11,945 bases of DNA from Thiomargarita sp. Its GTDB lineage: Bacteria; Pseudomonadota; Gammaproteobacteria; Beggiatoales; Beggiatoaceae. Position 1 is the first letter of the stretch. Every line of letters starts with the position of its first letter. Under the pieces are notes generated by a model, which saw nothing but the letters and a program-made list of their open reading frames with translations, had not been told where the DNA came from and made no database searches. Positions 8,001-11,945 of this stretch are shown in pieces. The position numbers were made by a program, and so were the translations under genes. The stretch spans positions 1-11,945 of the forward strand of contig DYNO01000099.1 in the NCBI GenBank assembly GCA_020721025.1, written 5' to 3'.

Positions 8001-8565
8001 GGGTAGCGAACAAAGCGGGCATATTGAAGAAGTTGGCTATGGCTTGTATTTAGAATTGTTAGAACGGGCAGTCAATGCGATTAAGGAAGGTAAACAGCCT
8101 GAATTGGAAAAATCTTTGGCTCAGGGGACGGAAGTCGATTTACATACAACAGCTTTAATTCCAAATACTTATATCGCCGATGTTCACACGCGCTTGATTT
8201 TATATAAGCAGATTGCAAATGCAAAAACGCTTGATAAATTAGAAGAAATTCAGACAGAAATGATTGATCGATTCGGTTTATTGCCGGAAGCCGTGAAATC
8301 GCTCTTTAAAGTCACTGAACTGAAATTGCAAGCGGCAATTTTGGGGGTGCGTAAAATTGATTTTGGTTCGCAGGGCGGTTACCTGTTGTTTAATGAAACT
8401 CCGAATGTGAATCCGGCTAAGTTAGTGAAATTAATGCAAACTGCGCCAAAAACTTATCGGTTTGATGGGCAACGGTTGCGGTTATTCATTGCGATACCCG
8501 ATTTTGTGGAACGTTGGCAATGGTTGCGTAATTTATTGACGGATTTACAAATTTCATCAAAGTAG
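5077..8565 (+). CDS. mfd: Transcription-repair coupling factor Mfd
   Basis: Mfd is an ATP-driven DNA translocase that binds RNA polymerase stalled at lesions, pushes it off and recruits UvrA, coupling nucleotide excision repair to transcription. The 1162 residues match the family length (E. coli 1148). The N-terminal UvrB-like region contains PDWETLPYD (86-94), FSPHQDIISERL and EEHGQYAIRGSLLDLFP (172-188). The CarD-like RNA-polymerase-binding domain starts near 496 (GAPVVHEEHGVGRYQG). The relay region has FPFEETPDQQEAI, followed by the translocase motor: Walker A GDVGFGKT (644-651), DEEH (745-748), LTATPIPRSLNMAL, TTIIETGIDIP and motif VI QLRGRVGRS (914-922). The C-terminal regulatory domain (about 1000-1162) is present. 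No frameshift or missing motif is seen. The ATG at 5077 is the first possible start, because an in-frame TAA lies at 5062, but it has no Shine-Dalgarno match. It appears monocistronic: divergent from the cyclase operon, convergent with the methyltransferase-like gene, with repeat copies in both flanks. Confidence 0.97.
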   Translation: MIDVTDSQVYQNPLTPPQLRQARQQQTWTNLHGSSIALVLSRIAQHHVCIVITPDSLTAQRLLEEVKFYTNSTHTNISEIPLFTFPDWETLPYDIFSPHQDIISERLTTLYHLPDLTQGILILPITTLMYRLPPVSYVKSNSLLLKRGQRLDVHKLREQLESYSYQAVTKVEEHGQYAIRGSLLDLFPMGSEFPYRIDLFDEEVESIRIFSAETQLSQRKIDAVRILPAREFPLTAESIELFRTQWFQYFTTEPKRSPIFRDVCHGFAPAGIEYYLPLFFSKTQILFDYLPSNSVICTFPTVLSQAEQFWQESNQRYELLRHDIERPILPPSQLFLQANQVFESIGNYSHLRFNVASSHPTATFATQIPPQLPIEARLTHPIAALQEFLQHFTGRVLMTAETLGRRETLIELLKNHNLYPQLIDNWRNFVDSDIKFALTIATIEQGLLIDQTAQSIAVITETQLFGERVVQRRLRQKTTQRDTEVIIRNLTELTLGAPVVHEEHGVGRYQGLVTLDMDSGPAEFLLLEYAGEDKLYVPVTSLDLISRFTSSDPEHAPLHRLGSQQWDKARRKALQQVSDVAAELLDIHARRAARPGRACKINLEDYQAFAASFPFEETPDQQEAINAVLADLTAPRAMDRLICGDVGFGKTEVAMRATFVAVQDGLQVAVLVPTTLLAQQHFQNFQDRFTSWAVRVEQLSRFRTAKQQKDALQEIEEGKIEIIIGTHKLLQEGIKFKNLGLVIIDEEHRFGVKQKEKFKELRAEVDILTLTATPIPRSLNMALSNLRDLSVIATPPSRRLAIKTFVNEWHDGQIVEAMTRELKRGGQVYFLHNDIDTIVTMAKRLQNLIPEAQVLYAHGKMRERELEKVMQDFYHRRFNVLVCTTIIETGIDIPTANTIIIHRADKFGLAQLYQLRGRVGRSHHRAYAYLIVPPKNMMTSDAIKRLNVIHSLEELGVGFTLATHDLEIRGAGELLGSEQSGHIEEVGYGLYLELLERAVNAIKEGKQPELEKSLAQGTEVDLHTTALIPNTYIADVHTRLILYKQIANAKTLDKLEEIQTEMIDRFGLLPEAVKSLFKVTELKLQAAILGVRKIDFGSQGGYLLFNETPNVNPAKLVKLMQTAPKTYRFDGQRLRLFIAIPDFVERWQWLRNLLTDLQISSK

Positions 8566-8623
8566 TGTAAAAATTACTGAATTCACCGCATTTTCAGAGC
8601 TTGCAATCGTGGTTTAGTACGGA

Positions 8624-8696
8624 TTCAGACAGTTTTTTATCATCATTTGTGAAATCAACCGATTGAAATCTCAATGAAATTTTAAAACTGTCCGAA
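8624..8696. repeat. 13-bp imperfect inverted repeat downstream of mfd
   Basis: TTCAGACAGTTTT (8624-8636) and AAAACTGTCCGAA (8684-8696) are inverted copies with 12 of 13 positions matching, separated by 47 bases. The left arm runs into a T-run (TTTTTT, 8633-8638). The right arm belongs to repeat copy B. It could fold as a long-loop hairpin in the mfd transcript, or represent the ends of a short palindromic element. Confidence 0.5.
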
Positions 8697-8703
8697 CGGT
8701 TGC
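8652..8703. repeat. Intergenic repeat, copy B (downstream of mfd)
   Basis: This is the shorter partner of the copy at 4780-4860: AAATCAACCGATTGAAAT (8652-8669), TCAATGAAAT (8671-8680) and the 27-base block at 8677-8703 ending ACGGTTGC. Inside the last block AACTGT (8686-8691) can pair with ACGGTT (8696-8701), including one G-U, around the loop CCGA; copy A has lost two of those pairs. The first block is itself a near-palindrome (TCAACCGATTGA). Confidence 0.6.
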
Positions 8704-8743
8704 AATTACCTATTAAAATCAAAATGTTGGCGTATTTTGGCGA

Positions 8744-9184
8744 TTAGTAAATATAGGGAATAAAACGATGCGTCTGGGTTTGGTAATGTGCATACTCAGG
8801 GAATTTTTGCCGAAGTAACTGCTCTTCATAACGGGTTTTGACATCCAAAACAACGCATAACATGCTCCAGATTACTGCTTTTTCCCAACGCAATGGTTGC
8901 AGCATCAATCCTAAACAGATGAATAATAAAGACAAATACATTGGATGTCGAATCACTCGATAGGGCAATCGCTGTACGAATCGTGCGGACGTTTTGACAT
9001 CGGGAATCACGTTGAAATTGCCGATACCCATCGTTAAAACTGCCCATCCTCCCAATCCCCCGCCCAGTGCATAGCAAACGAGACTTTCGTTAATTATCAA
9101 CGGTTGGCTGAAGATGAGCAGGATTCCGACCAAACCGAATTGTAATCCCACCAATAACCAAGATTTCCAGCGGTATTGTATCAC
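8744..9184 (-). CDS. Isoprenylcysteine carboxylmethyltransferase-family (ICMT/PEMT-like) membrane protein
   Basis: This 146-residue integral membrane protein has about four helices (10-26, 35-54, 83-97, 102-115) and a polar C-terminal tail. The ICMT/phospholipid-methyltransferase fold is recognised from RVIRHPMYLSLL (76-87), with its RHPMY signature, and from YEEQLLRQKFPEY (119-131) followed by TQTHRFIPYIY. These are the cofactor-binding and C-terminal motifs of the family, which methylates lipid-like or prenylated substrates using S-adenosylmethionine. Many bacterial members have no known substrate and none can be assigned here. Translation starts at GTG (9184-9182): AGGA (9196-9193) lies 8 bases upstream, and no ATG gives a complete first helix. 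It is transcribed towards mfd and diverges from sthA; no operon partner is visible. Confidence 0.8.
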   Translation of the reverse strand: MIQYRWKSWLLVGLQFGLVGILLIFSQPLIINESLVCYALGGGLGGWAVLTMGIGNFNVIPDVKTSARFVQRLPYRVIRHPMYLSLLFICLGLMLQPLRWEKAVIWSMLCVVLDVKTRYEEQLLRQKFPEYAHYQTQTHRFIPYIY

Positions 9185-9196
9185 GTTTATTTTCCT
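9185..9196 (-). promoter_or_regulatory. Ribosome binding site that fixes the GTG start of the methyltransferase-like gene
   Basis: On the minus strand AGGA (9196-9193) is followed by 8 bases and then GTG at 9184. The spacing is ideal and supports this non-ATG start. Confidence 0.6.
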
Positions 9197-9386
9197 AAAT
9201 TATTTGCTTTTCATTGAGATTCTGGCGACTGAAATCCACCGTCAAAAGTGTATCGTAACTGATAAGTTGGGTTTGAACAAGTGAGATTTCGCCAAAGTAA
9301 ACGCATGAATTTTAAAATCAATGGGTTATAGTTGATATTTGTTTGCAGCGATTATCTTAACTTGTTATTTTAACGATGATTATTGT

Positions 9387-9405
9387 GAACAGTGCATCAT
9401 TGTTC
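9387..9405. promoter_or_regulatory. Dyad/hairpin upstream of sthA
   Basis: GAACAGTG (9387-9394) and CATTGTTC (9398-9405) are 8-base inverted arms with one G-T pair and a 3-base CAT loop. No T-run follows on either strand, so a terminator is unlikely. It lies about 70 bases upstream of the candidate sthA -10 and could be an operator. The binding protein is unknown. Confidence 0.35.
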
Positions 9406-9473
9406 TTCAAATAGTTGCAGCAGTGGAATTGGCGGAAAATGATAAATTGCGGGAAGATATGCCAGTCATAGGA

Positions 9474-9479
9474 TATAAT
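9474..9479 (+). promoter_or_regulatory. Candidate -10 box of sthA
   Basis: TATAAT matches the sigma-70 -10 consensus exactly and lies 50 bases before the ATG at 9530. No good -35 is found at 16-18 bases; the nearest TTG-type hexamer (TTGCGG, 9447-9452) is 21 bases away. Either an activator helps or the match is chance. Confidence 0.4.
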
Positions 9480-9518
9480 AATGCTCGTATCATTTTTTTT
9501 TGGTTGAACTTTACACTC

Positions 9519-9532
9519 AGGATGAAGCGATG
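9519..9532 (+). promoter_or_regulatory. Ribosome binding site that fixes the sthA start
   Basis: AGGA (9519-9522) is followed by 7 bases and then ATG at 9530. This favours the ATG over an in-frame TTG ten codons upstream (9500), which has only a T-run in front of it. Confidence 0.7.
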
Positions 9533-10924
9533 GAAAAATATGACGTGATTGTGATTGGCAGTGGACCCGGTGGCGAGGGCGCGGCAATTAAGTGTGCAAA
9601 ATCAGGCAAAACGGTCGCGATGATTGAGCGTTATCATCGGGTCGGTGGGGGATGTAGTCATTGGGGCACGATTCCCAGTAAATCATTACGTCATGCAGTG
9701 CAACGCCTCGTTGAATTCAAGAGCAATCCGTTGTTTGAACAAGTAACTCAAGGTTTAACAGTACGTTATCCGCAATTACTGAAAACGGCTGAGGGAGTCA
9801 TTGCTCGACAAGTTCGGATGCGTCACGATTTTTACTATCGCAATAATGTGCATGTGATTCAAGGACAAGCGCAATTTTTAGATGAACATACTGTTGAAGT
9901 GATCACGGAAACTGGCGCAGTAGGTGAACGTTATCAAGCAGATGCGTTTGTGATTGCAACCGGTTCTCGCCCATTTCGTCCCGATGATATTGATTTTACT
10001 CATCCTCGCGTGCTTGACAGCGATACGATTTTACAATTACCAAACACGCCCACCTCAATTACTGTATATGGTGCTGGGGTAATTGGCTGTGAATATGCGT
10101 CGATTTTTCGTGGTTTGGGCGTAAAAGTCAATTTAATCAATACTCGCGACAAATTGCTGTCCTTTTTGGATGACGAAATTATTGACGCGCTGGGCTATCA
10201 TCTGCGCGAACAAGGGGTCATTATTCGTCACAATGAATTGTACGACCGGGTGGAAACGTTGGAAGATGGCGTGGTTTTGCATCTCAAATCAGGCAAGCAA
10301 TTGAAAACAGACATATTATTATGGGCGAATGGACGCACCGGTAACTCGCAAAATATGGGGTTAGAACAAGTTGGAATTAATTACGATGCTCGTGGTAATG
10401 TCAAGGTCAACGATAACTATCAAACCAATATCCATCATATTTATGCGGTTGGTGACGTGGTTGGCTATCCCAGTTTAGCCAGTGCGGCTTACGATCAAGG
10501 GCGATTTGCGGCGACGCATTTTGTGGACGGACAGTGTGAAACCCGTTTAATTGAAAATATTCCCACCGGGATTTATACCAGTCCAGAAATCAGTTCGGTC
10601 GGCAAAACAGAACGAGAATTGACGCAAGCCAAGATTCCTTATGAGGTAGGTCATTCTTTTTTCAAAAGTTTAGCACGGGCGCAAATTACTGGGCAAACAG
10701 TGGGTATGTTAAAAATTCTGTTTCATCGTGAGACTTTAGAAATTTTAGGAATTCATTGTTTTGGAAGCGAAGCGGCTGAAATTATTCACATTGGTCAAGC
10801 CATCATGCGCCAAAAGGGTTCAGCCAATAGCTTGTCATATTTTATGAATACCACGTTTAATTATCCGACAATGGCGGAAGCCTACCGGGTGGCGGCATTG
10901 AACGGTTATAATCGTTTGTTTTAA
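9530..10924 (+). CDS. sthA: Soluble pyridine nucleotide transhydrogenase (Si-specific NAD(P)+ transhydrogenase)
   Basis: SthA is a cytosolic flavoprotein that transfers hydride between NADPH and NAD+, usually draining excess NADPH. The 464 residues agree closely with E. coli SthA (466) along the whole length. The FAD-binding motif is GSGPGGEG (10-17) and the second dinucleotide motif is GAGVIGCE (181-188). YAVGDV (305-310) contacts FAD, and the dimerisation domain ends FNYPTMAEAYRVAALNG (443-459). In place of the CxxxxC redox disulfide of lipoamide dehydrogenase and glutathione reductase, the sequence reads GGGCSHWGT (39-47), with a single cysteine (Cys42); Tyr445 stands where those enzymes have the catalytic histidine. 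Both are hallmarks of SthA and rule out a disulfide reductase. The ATG at 9530 gives the family N-terminus; a TTG at 9500 would add ten residues of no similarity. A good terminator lies 40-76 bases after the stop. Confidence 0.96.
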   Translation: MEKYDVIVIGSGPGGEGAAIKCAKSGKTVAMIERYHRVGGGCSHWGTIPSKSLRHAVQRLVEFKSNPLFEQVTQGLTVRYPQLLKTAEGVIARQVRMRHDFYYRNNVHVIQGQAQFLDEHTVEVITETGAVGERYQADAFVIATGSRPFRPDDIDFTHPRVLDSDTILQLPNTPTSITVYGAGVIGCEYASIFRGLGVKVNLINTRDKLLSFLDDEIIDALGYHLREQGVIIRHNELYDRVETLEDGVVLHLKSGKQLKTDILLWANGRTGNSQNMGLEQVGINYDARGNVKVNDNYQTNIHHIYAVGDVVGYPSLASAAYDQGRFAATHFVDGQCETRLIENIPTGIYTSPEISSVGKTERELTQAKIPYEVGHSFFKSLARAQITGQTVGMLKILFHRETLEILGIHCFGSEAAEIIHIGQAIMRQKGSANSLSYFMNTTFNYPTMAEAYRVAALNGYNRLF

Positions 10925-11100
10925 CAGATTTTAGCAGTCAGTGGCGAGTCAAATCAACAATGTGCCGCCAGAAAGATAGGATTTTTGGGCGGAATTTTTT
11001 GATGAAATGCGTCACTGACGCGATTCGGTTATTTTGAATTGATTCAAGGAGTTATTTCTAATTCTGATTTGAGATACAGATTGTCATCATCTCATTGAAA
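10925..11100. other. Convergent intergenic region between sthA and the acetyltransferase gene
   Basis: No gene is seen. The region holds the sthA terminator (10965-11000), an outer inverted repeat around it (10937-10946 with 11010-11019), the palindrome GCGTCACTGACGC (11009-11021) and the palindrome TTGAATTGATTCAA (11034-11047). An AAGGAG (11046-11051) resembles a ribosome site but no start codon with an open frame follows it. Confidence 0.5.
10965..11000 (+). terminator. Rho-independent terminator of sthA
   Basis: CCGCC (10965-10969) pairs with GGCGG (10988-10992), and AAA/TTT can extend pairing inside. The stem is followed by AA and six T (10995-11000). It lies 40 bases after the sthA stop. 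A second pairing, GTCAGTGGCG (10937-10946) with CGTCACTGAC (11010-11019; 9 of 10 plus one G-T), could enclose this hairpin. Confidence 0.55.
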
Positions 11101-11631
11101 TTAAACAATTTTCCGTTTCATTTTAGTCGCAGCACATCCATCGGGATAATAATCAGTCACCCGTCGATAGGGCAAATAGCCAAGTTTTTCATAACGATAA
11201 CGCAGTGCCCGATTGTCCTCCCGAATTTCCAACAATACCGTATCTGCCCCAAGAGCTTTACAGGTTTGCTCCACACTTTTGAACAGCAAATTCGCCACGC
11301 CCTTGCCTTGAAAATCAGGATGAACCGCGAGAGAATAAAATCGACCCGCGCTCAAATTGCGTCGAAACATGATTTGAGCATATCCGGTCAACCTATCTTC
11401 TTGTTTACTCAATAAAATTATTCCATTGCCTTTTCCGATCAGATGTTGAATCGCAGACTGGGTAAGCAGTGAACTGTAAAATTGAGGATCGAAACAGGTT
11501 TGTTCTAAGTGCAGAAGTTCATTGATATCTTTGGGTTCAACCATACAAATTCGCCGATCAATTCCCGCCTCCCAAAGTCTTTCATTGGTCACTGCTTGGG
11601 TTGTTTCATGAATTAGCACAATTTTCGACAT
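11101..11631 (-). CDS. GNAT-family N-acetyltransferase (RimI-like)
   Basis: This 176-residue cytosolic protein is a GNAT domain, which transfers acetyl from acetyl-CoA to an amine. The acetyl-CoA pyrophosphate loop is in SLAVHPDFQGKGVANLLF (100-117), with Q108-G-K-G-V-A. LLEIREDNRAL (133-143) and YEKLGY (147-152) are the following strand and helix. The end, DYYPDGCAATKMKRKI, resembles enzymes that acetylate protein N-termini, but the substrate cannot be told. Residues 1-27 precede the canonical domain, which starts near RRICMVEPKDINELL. The sequence FYSLAVHP with DYYPDG also resembles, from memory, the GNAT half of GNAT/peptidase-C39 fusion proteins, but no peptidase follows: the stop at 11101 ends the frame right after the GNAT fold. 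The ATG at 11631 lacks a clear Shine-Dalgarno site; Met30 is an alternative. It stands alone, convergent with sthA. Confidence 0.88.
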   Translation of the reverse strand: MSKIVLIHETTQAVTNERLWEAGIDRRICMVEPKDINELLHLEQTCFDPQFYSSLLTQSAIQHLIGKGNGIILLSKQEDRLTGYAQIMFRRNLSAGRFYSLAVHPDFQGKGVANLLFKSVEQTCKALGADTVLLEIREDNRALRYRYEKLGYLPYRRVTDYYPDGCAATKMKRKIV

Positions 11632-11660
11632 GGTGTAATTTCATTATCGTGGTAAGTAAA

Positions 11661-11694
11661 AATTAGCATTACAAATGAGTGCTTCAAGCTAATT
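11661..11694. repeat. 7-bp perfect inverted repeat
   Basis: AATTAGC (11661-11667) and GCTAATT (11688-11694) are separated by 20 bases and located 30-63 bases upstream of the acetyltransferase start. It could be an operator for that gene or part of the adjoining hairpin element. Confidence 0.4.
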
Positions 11695-11701
11695 GGTTTA
11701 A

Positions 11702-11730
11702 ACCTGCTAAGTTTTTGAAACTCAACAGGT
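11702..11730. repeat. 13-bp hairpin element with a TTG loop
   Basis: ACCTGCTAAGTTT (11702-11714) pairs with AAACTCAACAGGT (11718-11730) at 11 of 13 positions around the loop TTG; the two mismatches are C-A and A-C. No T-run follows on either strand, so it is not a standard terminator. It resembles dispersed hairpin repeats with ACCTG/CAGGT ends that I recall from filamentous bacteria. Confidence 0.55.
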
Positions 11731-11828
11731 CAAAGCCATTGATTTAAGGAAAATCGGTAAAACGGATGTTATTCAAGAACTCAAAATGTCGTGGTGAGAA
11801 ATAATTTCAAATAAAACAAACATTTCCT

Positions 11829-11873
11829 CGTTCCAATGCTCCGCGTTGGAATGCAGCCCAGACGCTCCGCGTC
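11829..11873. repeat. Double-hairpin intergenic repeat (CTCCGCG type)
   Basis: The first hairpin has 11-base arms: CGTTCCAATGC (11829-11839) with GCGTTGGAATG (11843-11853), loop TCC, including two G-T pairs. The second has GACGC (11861-11865) with GCGTC (11869-11873), again with loop TCC. Both arms therefore share the string GCTCCGCG. This two-hairpin arrangement looks like a dispersed repeat common in Beggiatoaceae-type and some cyanobacterial genomes (from memory). It encodes nothing evident. Confidence 0.65.
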
Positions 11874-11945
11874 ACCGGTTCAAATTTGATGAGTTCAACA
11901 ATTTGTATTCATCTCTTCATTTCAACGGAGCGACAATTTTTCATC

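Larger units (their letters stand above)
8566..8743. other. Convergent intergenic region after mfd
   Basis: No gene is seen. The region contains an inverted repeat (8624-8636 with 8684-8696) and repeat copy B (8652-8703). For the minus-strand neighbour there is a weak AT-rich hairpin CAAAAT/ATTTTG (8720-8725 and 8734-8739), followed on the minus strand by ATTTTAATA, a possible but poor terminator for the gene at 8744-9184. Confidence 0.5.
9185..9529. other. Divergent intergenic region upstream of sthA
   Basis: This 345-bp stretch separates the methyltransferase-like gene and sthA. An open frame across its right half (about 9339-9548) starts at TTG, has no ribosome site and overlaps the sthA start, so it is not called. 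Visible elements are a hairpin or operator-like dyad (9387-9405), a perfect -10 hexamer (9474-9479) and a partial likeness to the mfd-flanking repeat near 9314-9339 (AAATCAATGGGTT, then GTTGAT). Confidence 0.5.
11632..11945. other. Gene-free right edge rich in hairpins
   Basis: No gene is seen in these 314 bases; short ATG frames close quickly. Structures in order: inverted repeat AATTAGC/GCTAATT (11661-11667 and 11688-11694), palindrome GGTTTAAACC (11695-11704), a 13-bp hairpin (11702-11730) and a double hairpin with TCC loops (11829-11873). The promoter of the acetyltransferase should lie near 11640-11690 on the minus strand, but only poor matches are present (GATAAT without a partner at 17 bases). 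Confidence 0.5.

Noticed and set aside
9339..9548. Open frame of 69 codons before and into sthA
   Set aside because: It starts at TTG without a ribosome site, overlaps the sthA start in another frame and resembles nothing known to me.
11034..11047. TTGAATTGATTCAA as an FNR-type box
   Set aside because: It lies between two convergent genes, where an activator site would serve no promoter; taken as a chance palindrome.
11046..11060. AAGGAG as the ribosome site of a small gene
   Set aside because: No ATG, GTG or TTG at suitable spacing opens a meaningful frame.
1..11945. CRISPR array, tRNA, rRNA, transposase or phage genes
   Set aside because: Looked for and not seen: there are no regularly spaced repeats, no cloverleaf-like or rRNA-like stretches, and no recognisable mobile-element proteins.

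Overview
The window looks like chromosomal DNA of a gammaproteobacterium with fairly AT-rich sequence (GC in the low forties by eye). Mfd, the soluble transhydrogenase SthA and a YqiA-type esterase are closest in style to gammaproteobacterial versions. The class III cyclase has the cyanobacterial/Beggiatoa-like signature around its catalytic domain. Short hairpin repeats, including a double hairpin with TCC loops inside CTCCGCG, recall the intergenic repeats of Beggiatoaceae/Thiotrichales-type filamentous sulfur bacteria. That placement is inference from recognised families and memory, not from a search.

Layout, left to right. Positions 237-4694 hold four genes on the minus strand, in transcription order: a class III nucleotide cyclase with a degenerate receiver domain and a C-terminal TPR-like tail (4694-3417), a YqiA-like alpha/beta hydrolase (3406-2765), a glutamine-dependent asparagine synthase of AsnB type (2762-891), and a small membrane protein built from three related two-helix units (851-237). 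Gaps of 10, 2 and 39 bp suggest one transcript. A candidate promoter lies in front of the cyclase and a weak terminator beyond the last gene. A 382-bp divergent intergenic region follows, then mfd on the plus strand (5077-8565), full length with all landmarks intact. A short methyltransferase-like membrane protein (9184-8744, minus) converges on mfd. sthA (9530-10924, plus) follows a 345-bp divergent region and ends at a good terminator, facing a GNAT acetyltransferase (11631-11101, minus). The last 314 bp contain no gene but are rich in inverted repeats and hairpins.

Functionally the window is mostly housekeeping: transcription-coupled repair (Mfd), NADPH/NADH balance (SthA), asparagine synthesis, and one cyclic-nucleotide signalling gene. 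No phage, transposase, CRISPR array, tRNA or rRNA was seen, and I see no clear new defence or biosynthetic system. The points most worth a second look are the intergenic repeat flanking mfd on both sides, the hairpin repeats at the right edge, the internally triplicated membrane protein, and the coupling of that protein and a cyclase to asparagine synthase in one apparent operon.
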